Under the pieces are notes generated by a model. It saw only the letters and a program-made list of their open reading frames with translations, did not search any database and was not told where the DNA came from. From assembly GCA_016201045.1 (NCBI GenBank), contig JACQDM010000007.1:62001-126000 (forward strand): 64,000 nt of DNA, in the 5' to 3' direction. A program made the translations under genes and the position numbers. This stretch comes from Afipia sp. Its GTDB lineage: Bacteria; Pseudomonadota; Alphaproteobacteria; Rhizobiales; Xanthobacteraceae. Below are positions 9,901 to 18,443 of this stretch, piece by piece; the stretch's first letter is position 1, and every line of letters begins with the position of its first letter.

Positions 9901-12168
9901 CGGCTTCACGCCGATCATGGCCACTGCGGGTGCGACGGGAAGCGTCAGCTTGCGTTCGACCGCGCGACCGCCGGTTTCCACCATGCGGACGAAAATCTGG
10001 GCTTCCTGCGGCCTTGTGGAGGATGGCGGCTTCGCGAGAGGCACTTTGATCGTCGCTTTGCCGTTCGCGTCGGCGTCGGGAAGGTTTTCGAGCGGGGTGC
10101 GCTCATTGCTGGACGTTTCCTCGTCCGCGACACCGAATTTGTAGCCGTCATAGCCCGGCCGATTTGCCGCCGGCGCAACCAGCAAATCGCCCTCTAAGGA
10201 AAGCCCGGAAGCCGGTGCGCCGTAAAGGAAATGTCCGTCCACCTCAACTTCTACTGGAACTTCAGGAGAGAGCGATTTAGCCTTGGTATTTAAGGCAAAT
10301 TCGATGCGATCCGGCACATAATCTTCGACCATGAAGGTGGTCTCGCCAACGGACGGCGCCTTCGGGTCGGTGAAGGCCCGGACGCGCCAGGTGCCGGTCG
10401 GAACGGCTGAATTCAGCGGCAGCGTCAGAGCGTGGCCACCGGCCCCCTGATCTGGGATGGTGCTGCGGCGGAATTCGACCCCGTCAGGCCGCTCCACGAC
10501 CAAAGTCAGCGGCGCGCCAACGGCCGCGTTGCCCTTCCCATCACGTAGCAGCGCCGTCAGGTACACGGTCTCGCCGGAGCGGTAGACACCACGCTCGGCA
10601 TAGACGAACGCATCGGGCCCGGCAGGCACCGTGCGGCCCGACACGCCCCGGTCGCTGAGATCGAAGGCGTTGGATTTCAGGCTCAGGAACGCGTAATCGC
10701 CCTTCTCTCCACCGGCCGTGAGCATCGCCGGCGAAAGGCCGCCCTCGCCGCGTGCCAGTCCCGCCTCGAACAGCACATGACCGGCGCTGTCAGTTTTCCT
10801 GGTGGCAAGAATTTCATTGTTGCGCGCGACCAGCCGCACTTCGGTCCCGTAACTTGGCGCGGTCGTTGCCAGCGAATTGATGAAGACGTGGATGCCGTCA
10901 TTGCCGGAGTAAGCGGTCAGGCCAAGATCGGACACGATGAACCACTGCGTCGCCAGCGTTCCCGAGTAATAGTCGTCGTCACCGCTCGTGACCGACGAAG
11001 ATCCCGGTCCCTTCGGCGCCGCCGTCATCACATAGACGCCGGGCTGCAACTCGCCCACCGACTGGTCAACCGGGAATGCGGTCACGACATCGGCGTTGAG
11101 CGTGGAGGCGGTCGCAAGTTCGCCGCTCCAGACCTTCACGCCTTTTTCGTCGCCGAGCGCGCTCAGTTCGTAGCTTTCGAGGCTCCGCTGGAAATCGCCA
11201 TCGACAACCGAATTGATGAGGTTGCGGTCGCCAATGCGAAACACACTCACCGACACCGACGGCGTGTTGACGCTGACCATCGGAATGCCCTTCTGCCCTG
11301 TGCGCGGCAGCACATAGGCGCGGCCGGTGAAGCGGACGAACGGCTTGCGGTCGCGCACGTAAATGTTGAACTCGGCCGACTTCGGCAGCGTCTCTTTCAC
11401 CGTCGAGGGAATTCCGGCGCGAAGGTTGATCGTGTAACGCTCGCCATGCTTGAGGCCTTCGACACAGAGCTGCTTATCTTCGGATGTCAGCGCGGGTTTG
11501 TCGTTGCCGGTTTGGGTGACGAACGGCGCGAAATCGACACGCTTCGCCAAATCCTCCGAAAACTGGAAGCACGCGCGCGGCGAGGCGGAATCCGAGTCAA
11601 TGCTGTAGTCCATCAGGCGAAAGCCGTGATCGTCGCGTAATTTCTCGTACTGCGCACGAATGTCGGCGACCTCGCGCTGATCCAATGACAGTCGAAGTGC
11701 ATCCAGCGCCGGCCGCCACAGCTTGCGTTCGGCGAGAGCGCGTCCAAGCACCGCGAGCGCGTCGGCCTCCTCGTTGCTGTTGGCGGCGCGCTGATAGGCG
11801 ATATAGGCCGCCGTCGAAGCCCGTTCGTTGAAAAAGGTTTGTTCGCGGCTGTCGGAGGCGCGGATCTGCAGAATTGTACGGGCCAATCGAAGCCAGTTGC
11901 CGCTGTCGTCCGGCGCGACCACGGCGGTCTGTCCAAGGAGCGTCAGCGCGCCGCGCAGGTCGCTTTTCTTGAAGGCCGCGTCGATATCGGACTTCAGTGT
12001 CGCCGGCGTTTTGTTGACGACGCCCGCCTCCGTTTTGATCTGCGCCTCGAGGCGTATCGCCGAGTCTGCCAGATCATCACGCTTGAAAGCCTTGTCGGCG
12101 GCCTGTGCCGAACTCAAGGCAAGCGCCAGCGCTGCGCCAAACGACAACGCGCGAACCAACCCAATCAT
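6928..12168 (-). CDS. yfhM: Bacterial alpha-2-macroglobulin
   Basis: A very large periplasmic protease-trap protein of about 1746 aa, built from repeated macroglobulin beta-domains, a bait region and a thioester domain. The thioester motif is intact: YPFGCSEQITSRAMP near residue 1296 fits the C-x-E-Q rule. I moved the start from the track position to the ATG at 12168, because it follows AGGGAG at good spacing and yields a clean signal peptide (MIGLVRALSFGAALALALSSAQA). Unlike E. coli YfhM there is no lipobox cysteine, so the protein should be soluble or otherwise tethered. It is coupled to pbpC, consistent with the idea that it guards the cell while PBP1C repairs breaches. Confidence 0.93.
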   Translation of the reverse strand: MIGLVRALSFGAALALALSSAQAADKAFKRDDLADSAIRLEAQIKTEAGVVNKTPATLKSDIDAAFKKSDLRGALTLLGQTAVVAPDDSGNWLRLARTILQIRASDSREQTFFNERASTAAYIAYQRAANSNEEADALAVLGRALAERKLWRPALDALRLSLDQREVADIRAQYEKLRDDHGFRLMDYSIDSDSASPRACFQFSEDLAKRVDFAPFVTQTGNDKPALTSEDKQLCVEGLKHGERYTINLRAGIPSTVKETLPKSAEFNIYVRDRKPFVRFTGRAYVLPRTGQKGIPMVSVNTPSVSVSVFRIGDRNLINSVVDGDFQRSLESYELSALGDEKGVKVWSGELATASTLNADVVTAFPVDQSVGELQPGVYVMTAAPKGPGSSSVTSGDDDYYSGTLATQWFIVSDLGLTAYSGNDGIHVFINSLATTAPSYGTEVRLVARNNEILATRKTDSAGHVLFEAGLARGEGGLSPAMLTAGGEKGDYAFLSLKSNAFDLSDRGVSGRTVPAGPDAFVYAERGVYRSGETVYLTALLRDGKGNAAVGAPLTLVVERPDGVEFRRSTIPDQGAGGHALTLPLNSAVPTGTWRVRAFTDPKAPSVGETTFMVEDYVPDRIEFALNTKAKSLSPEVPVEVEVDGHFLYGAPASGLSLEGDLLVAPAANRPGYDGYKFGVADEETSSNERTPLENLPDADANGKATIKVPLAKPPSSTRPQEAQIFVRMVETGGRAVERKLTLPVAPAVAMIGVKPLFADKNVAEGDPANFDVVFVSPDGKSLARSGLRYELMKIESRYQWYRQGSSWDYEPVKSTKRVADGDLTIAADKPARIGSTPQPGRYRLDVKSTDADGPITSVQFDVGWYSDGSADTPDLLETSIDKPEYKSGDTMIVSVNARSAGKLTINVLGDRLLTTQTSDIKEGQNKINVSVGKDWGTGAYVVATLRRPLDAAAQRMPGRSIGLKWFGIDKSERTLKVSLSPPALIRPNSTLKLPVKVEGAGRGEDVKVVLAAVDVGILNLTNYKPPAPDDYYLGQRAMTSEIRDLYGQLIDGMQGTRGQIRTGGDGAGAELQGSPPTQKPLALYSGIVTVGSNGMADVSFDIPEFAGTARVMAVAWSATKVGRANTDVTIRDPVVLTATLPRFLLAGDRGTMNLDLDNVEGAAGDYVINVKTTGPVSLFGNPATTMRLASKQRSTVALAIDAPSGAGQANLDVDIKGPNGLTLARHYALDVKPATQILARRSVRTLAKGESLVLTSDMFADLVPGTGGVQLSVGLSTALDAATILKALDRYPFGCSEQITSRAMPLLYVNDLAAEAHLAMDTAVDQRIKDAIDRLLARQGSNGSFGLWSAGGDDAWLDAYVTDFLTRAREKGFVVPDILFKTALDRIRNSVVNADEPEKDGGRDLAYGLYVLAKNGAAPIGDLRYLADTKLKNIATPIAKAQLAAALALVGDRVRAERVYAAAVDSLQPKPVLEFGRSDYGSSLRDAAALVSLASEGNAPKATLTLAVERVEAARGLTPYTSTQENAWLVLASRALAKEANGVSLSVDGAPAKNALYRSYRSAEMAAKPVRIVNTGDTPVQAVVSVTGAPITPEPAASNGFKIERNYFTLDGKPVDISKAKQNDRFAVVLKITEPKPEFGHIMVADYLPAGLEIDNPKLVSSGDTGTLDWIQDGEDPENTEFRDDRFSASIERAGDDSPVFTVAYVVRAVSPGKYVLPQAYVEDMYNPSRYGRTGTGTVEVSPAK

Positions 12169-12456
12169 GTGAAAACTCCCTGCCAGCGGACGAAAGCCGC
12201 CTTGGAACCCAGACAATGCGCGAATCGTGACCGACTCATGGCCGTGGCGCTAACCTGCAAAATACATTCATCCCGGCGTCGGCCAGTCGCCGGCCCTGCC
12301 TTTTGCAACGCCGCAAGTTTAATTTGCGAACGGGCAAAAACAACGGTCGGTGTTGAAGCTGAGACGGAGGCAATGGCCTTCGGGTTCAAAACTGCTGTCG
12401 AAAATCCGCCCGTGGTCCGGGGTTTTTTCACTCTTGGGATGATATGACAGCGGCAC

Positions 12457-12533
12457 GGTCCCATAGCTCAACTGGATAGAGCACCAGATTTCTACTCTGG
12501 GGGTTTCAGGTTCGAATCCTGATGGGATCGCCA
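12457..12533 (+). tRNA. tRNA-Arg (anticodon TCT)
   Basis: A 77-nt cloverleaf can be drawn with an encoded CCA end. The acceptor GGTCCCA pairs with TGGGATC (one G-T pair), the D arm is GCTC/GAGC, the anticodon stem is CCAGA/TCTGG with loop TTTCTAC, and the T arm is TCAGG TTCGAAT CCTGA. The anticodon reads TCT. No mobile element is seen next to it in this window. Confidence 0.95.
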
Positions 12534-12591
12534 AACTCGTCAAAAAACCCCGCTCAATGGTCCGGGTAAGTTTGATCGCCGTAGATCTCGG

Positions 12592-13419
12592 TCAGAAGCG
12601 GTAGTTCGCGCCGATGCGCACGACGTTGAAATCCAGATCGCTGAAATTAGCGAAAAATGACGAGGGCGGCGCTCCGACAATGGCAACTGAGCGTGTGCTT
12701 GTCGTTCCCAAATTCACATAGAGATACTCGACCTTGAATGTGAAATTCTGCCAAGCGGCATATTCAATTCCGGCACCAGCGGTGTAGCCGGTCGCGATCG
12801 TCGAGGACGATCCGGCAAAACACACATTGTTGTTGGGCGGCGCGCAAGCGAAGCTAAATCCAAGACCTACACCGCCGCCGCCGCCCGGTTGACTGTAAAT
12901 GACATTTTCTTTCACTGAGCCGTAGGCAAAGCCGCCTGTGCCGTAGACAAGCAATTTGTCACTCGGCAACCATCCCAATCGGGCACGAAACGTTCCGAAC
13001 CAGTCAACATTCTGCGTTGCGGTGACGCTCGCCGGATTGCCGCCCACGCCACCGGACAGGAAAGCAGAAGTGCCCGTTCCCTTGATGTCGGCGCCGTTAA
13101 AATCGGCCTCCAAGCCAAACAGCCAGTTTCGATCGAATTGCCAGTTGTAGCCAATCTGGCCACCGCCGATCACACCTTTGACGTCGTAAGCAGTGGCTGC
13201 CGGTTGATTGAGAAACGCAAAGAGTGGGTCGCCGGGAGTAAAGCTGACCGTGGGATCGTTGAAGGCATACCCAACGTTGGCGCCGACATAGAATCCGTTC
13301 CAGCTATATGCCGGCTGCGCTGGAGGGGCTTTGGTATAAACGCGCGCTGGTAAATCGGCGGCTTGCGCGGTCGCCCACACGAGCGGCGCAAAGGCTATCG
13401 CAATCAAAACATTTCGCAC
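12592..13419 (-). CDS. Outer-membrane beta-barrel protein (Omp25/31-like porin family)
   Basis: About 275 aa with a signal peptide (VLIAIAFAPLVWATAQAADLP) and alternating beta-strands typical of the rhizobial small outer-membrane proteins: YSWNGFYVGANVGY at the first strand, IGYNWQFDRNWLFGLEADF in the middle, and a C-terminal VVRIGANYRF ending in aromatic F, the usual barrel-assembly signal. I prefer a GTG start at 13419, preceded by GGGGGA, over the track's TTG at 13431. It is convergent with nothing and is preceded by the tRNA-Arg gene on the other strand. Its exact role (structural or pore) is not visible. Confidence 0.85.
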   Translation of the reverse strand: MRNVLIAIAFAPLVWATAQAADLPARVYTKAPPAQPAYSWNGFYVGANVGYAFNDPTVSFTPGDPLFAFLNQPAATAYDVKGVIGGGQIGYNWQFDRNWLFGLEADFNGADIKGTGTSAFLSGGVGGNPASVTATQNVDWFGTFRARLGWLPSDKLLVYGTGGFAYGSVKENVIYSQPGGGGGVGLGFSFACAPPNNNVCFAGSSSTIATGYTAGAGIEYAAWQNFTFKVEYLYVNLGTTSTRSVAIVGAPPSSFFANFSDLDFNVVRIGANYRF

Positions 13420-13578
13420 CGAATCCCCCAAAAGTGCTTGAAATACTTTGGAACCTTAGCCGTTCGTCTGAACAAAGCTGTAGCCGTATCGCAACACCGT
13501 TGGGAATCGTCATCCTCATATAGCCTATTTCCTTTCACAGAATTCAGTGCTGTTTTGGCAACCCACGCAGGAGGCAGG

Positions 13579-15579
13579 ATGATTCCGACGCGCCATTCCC
13601 CCGCCCTCGCGATCAGGTTTTCGTTGACCGCAATCGCATTGCTCGCGCTGCCTTCGACGGTCGAATCCGCGCGCGCTCAGGACGCGACCGTGAGCTGTCA
13701 GGATGCGGCGGAGTTGGCCATTCTTCCGGTGCCTGTTGCACCATGGAAGGGAGCGCCACTGCGGGTCATCTTTGCCGCCGAAAAACCTCTCGATGGCGAA
13801 TTGTCACTGACGGCACCTGACGGCAACGCTGCAGCAGCATCGCGCGATCGTCGCGGCGGGCCGCCCTACTTCTGGATCGTCGAGGTCTCCAAACCGCGCG
13901 CCGGCATGTGGCGCGCGACACTGACCCGCGACACGGCACCCGCGAACTGCAAATCCATCACCCGCGAAATTGCCGTTCGCGATGACGAACCGCCGAAGCC
14001 GACCCAAACCGCAGGCAGCGTCTGGCCGCTGCGCGGCAGCTGGAATCGCGCGACGGAAAATCTCTATTCCGCATGGATCGAGAAGCTGTTCGATTCACCG
14101 CTCGACGATCCGCCATCGTGGAAGGCGCTGCATGAAGTGTTGCGCGACAAATCGCGCAACGTGCTTTTCAACTATCTCGGCCTCAATGAGGACGAGATGA
14201 AGCAGGTCTTCAAGCCCGACTGCGCGGACATGCCGTATTTTCTGCGCGCCTATTTCGCTTTCAAGATGGGCCTGCCGTTCGGCTATTCGAAGTGCACGCG
14301 CGGCACGGCGACCGGCGCTCCGCGATGTCCGCAATGGTTCAACATCCAGAATCTCGAACCGCCGCGCGCGCCTCCGCCGGAAAAACTCGAAGCGGATGAG
14401 GCTCCTCCTCCAACTACGTCGCTCAATCCGTTCGCGTCGGCATCCCGCGCTCCGGCACCCCCGCCACCGCCGCCGCCTGCTCCCGTGACGCCGAAGCGCA
14501 CCGGACTGTTTCCGGCGTTCGCCCAATACATTCCGGTGATCGGCGATTCCGTTCATTCCGGCTCAGGACGCACGGCCGCGACTGACGACAACACCGACTA
14601 TTATCCGGTTGCGCTGTCGCAAGAGACGCTGCGGCCCGGCACGATGTATGCGGATCCATATGGGCATCTGTTGATGCTGACGCGCCGCGTGGCGCAGACC
14701 GGCGACAACGCCGGTGTATTTCTCGCAGCCGATGCGCAGCCTGACGGCACAGTTGCCATTAAGCGTTTCTGGCGAGGCAATTTCCTTTTTGCGCAGGAAG
14801 CGGCTTTCGGCGGCGCAGGGTTCAAGCATTTCCGTCCCATCGTGCGGACCAAGGACGGCAATCTGCGTCGGCTGACCAATGCAGAGATTTCGCGCGATCC
14901 TGAATACGGAGATTTCTCACTCGAACAATCGAAGATGGGCGTCGAGGAGTTCTACGATCGCATGGATGACGTGCAGTCGCCCTCACCGCTCGATCCGTTC
15001 CGCGCAACGAAGGAGGCGATCATCGCGCTCGACGAGCAGGTGAAGGCACGCGTCACATCGGTCGAGAATGGCCGCAAATATCTCAACAGCGGCAAGGGCG
15101 AAGCCTCGATGCCCGAAGGACCCGCTATTTTCGAGACGACCGGCGCGTGGGAAGATTTCGCAACGCCGTCGCGCGATCTGCGCATCCTGATTGCGATCGA
15201 TGTGGTGCGGGGCTTTCCCGACCGCGTCGCGCGCAAGCCCGAGCGCTATGCGATGCCGAAGGACAAGAGCGTTGCGGAAGTGAAAACCGAACTGCAAAGC
15301 ATGCTGAGTTCAGAACTCGCGACGCGAAAATTTTCATACACGAGGACCGACGGATCGCCATGGGCGCTATCAGTGAAGGATGTGCTGGATCGCGCGCCAC
15401 TGCTGGAAATGGCTTACAACGTCAACGACTGCGTCGAATTGCGTTGGGGCGCCGATGCAAAGAGCGACGAATCCTCGACTTGCAAGAAACATGCGCCGGC
15501 GGCGCAGCGCGCGAAGATGGACAAATATCGCGTGTGGTTTCACGAGCGCAAGCGGCCCGTGCGGATGGGCGGCGCTTAA
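13579..15579 (+). CDS. Exported protein of unknown function, proline-rich linker
   Basis: I do not recognise a known enzyme family. The ATG at 13579 has a strong GGAGG-type site and starts a signal peptide (FSLTAIALLALPSTVESARAQ), so I prefer it to the longer track start. The 666-aa protein has an N-terminal domain of about 130 residues that looks beta-rich, a proline-rich stretch near residue 290 (APPPPPPPAPVTP), and a conserved-looking C-terminal part. Paired cysteines (CKSITRE, CPQWFNIQNLE, CVELRWG, CKKHAP) suggest disulphides in the periplasm. It converges on glnII across two stem-loops. Confidence 0.75.
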   Translation: MIPTRHSPALAIRFSLTAIALLALPSTVESARAQDATVSCQDAAELAILPVPVAPWKGAPLRVIFAAEKPLDGELSLTAPDGNAAAASRDRRGGPPYFWIVEVSKPRAGMWRATLTRDTAPANCKSITREIAVRDDEPPKPTQTAGSVWPLRGSWNRATENLYSAWIEKLFDSPLDDPPSWKALHEVLRDKSRNVLFNYLGLNEDEMKQVFKPDCADMPYFLRAYFAFKMGLPFGYSKCTRGTATGAPRCPQWFNIQNLEPPRAPPPEKLEADEAPPPTTSLNPFASASRAPAPPPPPPPAPVTPKRTGLFPAFAQYIPVIGDSVHSGSGRTAATDDNTDYYPVALSQETLRPGTMYADPYGHLLMLTRRVAQTGDNAGVFLAADAQPDGTVAIKRFWRGNFLFAQEAAFGGAGFKHFRPIVRTKDGNLRRLTNAEISRDPEYGDFSLEQSKMGVEEFYDRMDDVQSPSPLDPFRATKEAIIALDEQVKARVTSVENGRKYLNSGKGEASMPEGPAIFETTGAWEDFATPSRDLRILIAIDVVRGFPDRVARKPERYAMPKDKSVAEVKTELQSMLSSELATRKFSYTRTDGSPWALSVKDVLDRAPLLEMAYNVNDCVELRWGADAKSDESSTCKKHAPAAQRAKMDKYRVWFHERKRPVRMGGA

Positions 15580-15612
15580 GCGAAACAGTCGTGTCTCATT
15601 TGGAAAAATGAA

Positions 15613-15640
15613 TCGAGGGGAAGCCAGACCTTCCCCTCGA
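15613..15640. other. Perfect 11-bp stem-loop between convergent genes
   Basis: TCGAGGGGAAG pairs perfectly with CTTCCCCTCGA around a 6-nt loop. There is no T-run on the plus side; on the minus side the stem is followed by TTCATTTTTCC, so it could help end glnII transcripts that pass the first hairpin. Its function is inferred from position only. Confidence 0.5.
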
Positions 15641-15685
15641 CTCGCATCCAAACCAAAAGGGGTAACAAATGGTTTGGAAATAGAA

Positions 15686-15722
15686 ACGCGGCCGGGATTT
15701 TAAATCCGGGCCGCGTTTTTTT
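15686..15722 (+). terminator. Rho-independent terminator between the unknown exported gene and glnII
   Basis: ACGCGGCC-G-GGATTT folds back on AAATCC-G-GGCCGCGT with one internal G-G mismatch, followed by seven Ts on the plus strand. On the minus strand the stem is followed by TTTCTATTTCC, so it may also serve glnII, whose stop codon is only a few bases away. Confidence 0.75.
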
Positions 15723-15724
15723 GC

Positions 15725-16759
15725 TTAGGCTGCCGCCTTCTTGCCTGTCGGCACTTCCGAGATCGTCTTCAGGATCTGCGAAGCGATCTGGTAGGGGTCG
15801 CCCTGCGAATTCGGACGGCGATCTTCGAGGTAGCCCTTGTAGCCGTTGTTCATGAAGGAGTGCGGAACGCGGATCGATGCACCGCGATCGGCGAGACCGT
15901 AACTGAACTTGTTCCACGGAGCCGTCTCGTGCTTGCCGGTCAGACGCTTGTCGTTGTCCGGGCCGTAAACAGCGATATGGTCCATCAGGTTCTTGTCGAA
16001 CGCTTTCATCAGCGCCTCGAAATACTCCTTGCCGCCGACCGTGCGCATATACTCGGTGGAGAAGTTGGCGTGCATCCCCGAACCGTTCCAGTCCGTGTCG
16101 CCGAGCGGCTTGCAGTGGAATTCGATGTCGATGCCGTACTTCTCGGTGAGACGCAGCATCAGGTAGCGGGCCATCCACATTTCGTCAGCGGCGCGCTTGG
16201 AGCCTTTGCCGAAAATCTGGAATTCCCACTGGCCCTTCGCGACTTCCGCGTTGATGCCTTCATGGTTGATGCCAGCGGCGAGACAGAGATTGAGATGCTC
16301 TTCGACGATCTCACGCGCGACCGAGCCGACGTTCTTGTAGCCGACGCCGGTGTAATACGGACCCTGCGGCGGCGGGTAGCCTTCTGCCGGGAAGCCGAGC
16401 GGGCGGCCGTCCTTGTAGAAGAAATATTCCTGCTCGAAACCGAACCATGCGCCGGCATCGTCGAGAATGGTTGCGCGCTTGTTCGACGAATGCGGAGTCT
16501 TGCCATCCGGCATCATCACTTCGCACATCACGAGAGCGCCGTTGACGCGCGCTGCATCGGGATAAACTGCGACAGGCTTCAGCACGCAATCGGAGCTGTG
16601 GCCTTCTGCCTGGTTGGTCGAACTTCCGTCGAAGCCCCACAGCGGAAGTTCTTCGAGTTTCGGGAAGCTGGCGAAATCCTTCAGCTGCGTCTTGCCGCGC
16701 AAACTCGGCACAGGCGTGTAACCATCGAGCCAAATATACTCGAGCTTATACTTTGTCAT
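15725..16759 (-). CDS. glnII: Glutamine synthetase type II (eukaryote-like)
   Basis: A 344-aa ATP-dependent glutamate-ammonia ligase of the GSII class found in rhizobia and relatives. Landmarks are the N-terminal WGFDGSST, the metal site EQEYFF, GINAEVAKGQWEFQ, and the C-terminal NKFSYGLADRGASIRVP. I chose the ATG at 16759 (MTKYKLEYIWLDG), preceded by GAGAGA, which matches the family start; the track start adds 18 unlikely residues. A sigma-54 type promoter lies upstream, as expected for NtrC-controlled nitrogen-limitation expression. It is divergent from a gstI-like gene, the arrangement known from Rhizobium. Confidence 0.95.
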   Translation of the reverse strand: MTKYKLEYIWLDGYTPVPSLRGKTQLKDFASFPKLEELPLWGFDGSSTNQAEGHSSDCVLKPVAVYPDAARVNGALVMCEVMMPDGKTPHSSNKRATILDDAGAWFGFEQEYFFYKDGRPLGFPAEGYPPPQGPYYTGVGYKNVGSVAREIVEEHLNLCLAAGINHEGINAEVAKGQWEFQIFGKGSKRAADEMWMARYLMLRLTEKYGIDIEFHCKPLGDTDWNGSGMHANFSTEYMRTVGGKEYFEALMKAFDKNLMDHIAVYGPDNDKRLTGKHETAPWNKFSYGLADRGASIRVPHSFMNNGYKGYLEDRRPNSQGDPYQIASQILKTISEVPTGKKAAA

Positions 16760-17263
16760 TTCGATCTCTCTTCGTTGATGCGTCAGGTGAGTAACCGAAA
16801 GCCTGATGGTCACCCGACGCCTACCCGGCCACCACGGCTGGTCCTTACCAAAGCATTAAATATGCCAATCTGCCGCACCGCACTGCTGGCCGCCAGAAAT
16901 GGAACTTAGCCCCGGTTTGAAGGTAAAATTGACACTCTTCCCGCGCCGTTCGCAAGCGATTTTGCTTCATTCGACAGCACTCGCGCGAAGGCGCTCATCA
17001 AAGCGGCACCTCACGCTGTCACAGACACTTTCGGCGAAAAATCGCTGCTTCAGCAGCCCGCAAATCCAAATCTGCACAAAGATTAGCGTTTTTCTGATTT
17101 GTTCTTAATCAGTTTGCATCTCAGTTGAGCAGGAACGATATGCTCCTTCACGAGTCGACGCATAGCAACGGCGTCAACGCGACAGAGTTTCGTAACGAGT
17201 CAGGCGCAGCATCGAAGGGATCGAGCGCAGCGTTACGAGGAGACACGGCGAAGGAGAACAACA
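16760..17263. promoter_or_regulatory. Divergent control region between glnII and the gstI-like gene
   Basis: This 504-bp spacer holds no convincing gene. It contains the glnII sigma-54 promoter at 16852-16867 and a short hairpin, CTGATT-7 nt-AATCAG, at 17094-17112. The gstI-like gene has a clear AAGGAG site at its right end. I looked for a paired NtrC operator and saw only isolated GCACC half-sites, so no operator is claimed. Confidence 0.6.
16852..16867 (-). promoter_or_regulatory. Sigma-54 (-24/-12) promoter of glnII
   Basis: On the minus strand the sequence TGGCATATTTAATGCT matches the TGGCAC-N5-TTGCW consensus at 9 of 11 fixed positions and keeps the essential GG and GC at the correct spacing. 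Transcription would start near 16841 and give a leader of about 80 nt before the glnII ATG. Confidence 0.7.
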
Positions 17264-17485
17264 ATGAATGCGAACACCAATGGGGGATCGGCAAAGATCT
17301 ACCAATTTCCCGAAGGCGGCCGAAGGTCACTGAACAACCGCCGCTTCAATGACGCCGTGCCGTCGGGCTTCGGCGCGCAGGTCATCAGCGAAGCGACCTA
17401 TGGAAGCTGGTACCACGACGAAGCGATCCGGGAGTCGCAGCGCGCCAAGACGACTATCGTTCCGCTGAACTTCCCACGCCACTGA
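17264..17485 (+). CDS. GstI-like small protein (DUF2735), probable glnII expression regulator
   Basis: A 73-aa protein with the conserved opening AKIYQFPEGGRR and the central YGSWYHDEAIRES typical of the DUF2735 family. The translation start is well supported by AAGGAG 8 nt upstream. In Rhizobium leguminosarum the small gene divergent from glnII encodes GstI, reported to inhibit glnII translation. The same divergent position here, with a nitrogen-controlled promoter on the other side, supports an equivalent role, though I infer this from position and a short motif. It is followed directly by glutaminase on the opposite strand. Confidence 0.75.
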   Translation: MNANTNGGSAKIYQFPEGGRRSLNNRRFNDAVPSGFGAQVISEATYGSWYHDEAIRESQRAKTTIVPLNFPRH

Positions 17486-17510
17486 TCTTCGGCGTCACGC
17501 GCCGAAGATC
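17484..17510. other. Perfect hairpin overlapping both convergent stop codons
   Basis: GATCTTCGGCG and CGCCGAAGATC form an 11-bp stem around TCACG. It covers the last two bases of the gstI-like TGA and the TGA of glsA on the other strand. There is no T-run on either side, so it is more likely an mRNA 3'-end stabiliser or a Rho-related element than a simple terminator. Confidence 0.5.
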
Positions 17511-18436
17511 GACCAGCCGAGCCGCTTCGTAAGGAGTTCGAGCGCAACTCGGCCGAGATGCGAGTTGCCCGCTGCGTCCAGTCCCGGAGACCACGCAGCG
17601 ATAGAGGCCTTGCCCGGCGCAATCGCGAGCACGCCTCCGCCGACGCCGCTCTTTCCCGGCAGCCCCACGCGAAAAGCAAATTCTCCCGACCCGTCGTAGT
17701 GTCCGCACGTCAGCATCACCGCATTGATGCGGCGGGCGCGCTCGGCAGGCACGACGGATAGTCCGGTCGATGGATTGACGCCGTGATGCGCGAGAAAACG
17801 CCCCGCCATCGCGAGCTGACGGCAGGACATCGCAATCGCGCATTGGTGGAAGTAGACGCCGAGAACGAGATTGACCGGGTTCTCGATCACGCCGAACGAT
17901 TTCATGTAATTCGCCAGCGCAGCGTTGCGAAATCCGGTCTGCTGTTCGGATGACGCAACATTCTCGTCGATCTTGATGGTGTCGTCGTCGGCGAGGAAAT
18001 GCATGAACCGCAGAATTTCGCCGAGTGCCTCGCGCGGCTGATGGCCCGACAGGATGACATCGGTAACGGCGATGGCACCTGCGTTGATAAACGGATTGCG
18101 CGGAATGCCGCGCTCGCGTTCCAGCTGAACGATGGAGTTGAACGGACTGCCCGAAGGCTCCCGACCGACCCGTCGCCACAGATGCTCGCCGATCTTTCCG
18201 AGCGCAAGCGTGAGCGTGAAGACTTTGGAGACGCTCTGGATCGAGAACGGCGTGTCGTAGTCGCCGCCCGCGCCGACATTGCCCGCTTCGTCGATGACGT
18301 AGAGACCGAAGCCGCTGTTGTGGACACGCGCAAGTTCCGGAATGTACGACGCAACCTCGCCGCGATCGGTCCGCTGCTTCATCTCCTCGGCGATTTCCTT
18401 GACGACGGCGTCAAGATTGGGCGTGGCGTGAACCAT
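17495..18436 (-). CDS. glsA: Glutaminase
   Basis: A 313-aa serine-dependent beta-lactamase-fold glutaminase that hydrolyses glutamine to glutamate and ammonia. The catalytic S-x-x-K is S68/K71 in [12 protein letters not shown]; other family blocks are [27 protein letters not shown] and the C-terminal [14 protein letters not shown]. Length is normal. Placed beside glnII and the gstI-like gene, it makes this a glutamine synthesis/breakdown cluster. The next gene downstream of its start, on the same strand, is a gamma-glutamylcyclotransferase-like gene. Confidence 0.95.
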   Translation of the reverse strand: MVHATPNLDAVVKEIAEEMKQRTDRGEVASYIPELARVHNSGFGLYVIDEAGNVGAGGDYDTPFSIQSVSKVFTLTLALGKIGEHLWRRVGREPSGSPFNSIVQLERERGIPRNPFINAGAIAVTDVILSGHQPREALGEILRFMHFLADDDTIKIDENVASSEQQTGFRNAALANYMKSFGVIENPVNLVLGVYFHQCAIAMSCRQLAMAGRFLAHHGVNPSTGLSVVPAERARRINAVMLTCGHYDGSGEFAFRVGLPGKSGVGGGVLAIAPGKASIAAWSPGLDAAGNSHLGRVALELLTKRLGWSIFGA

Positions 18437-18443
18437 CTTGCTT

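Noticed and set aside
12457-12533. tRNA-Arg as an island attachment site
   Set aside because: No integrase, repeat of the tRNA 3' end or foreign gene block lies beside it in this window.
16899-17108. 69-aa ORF in the glnII/gstI spacer
   Set aside because: No ribosome site, odd codon use, and it overlaps the promoter region.
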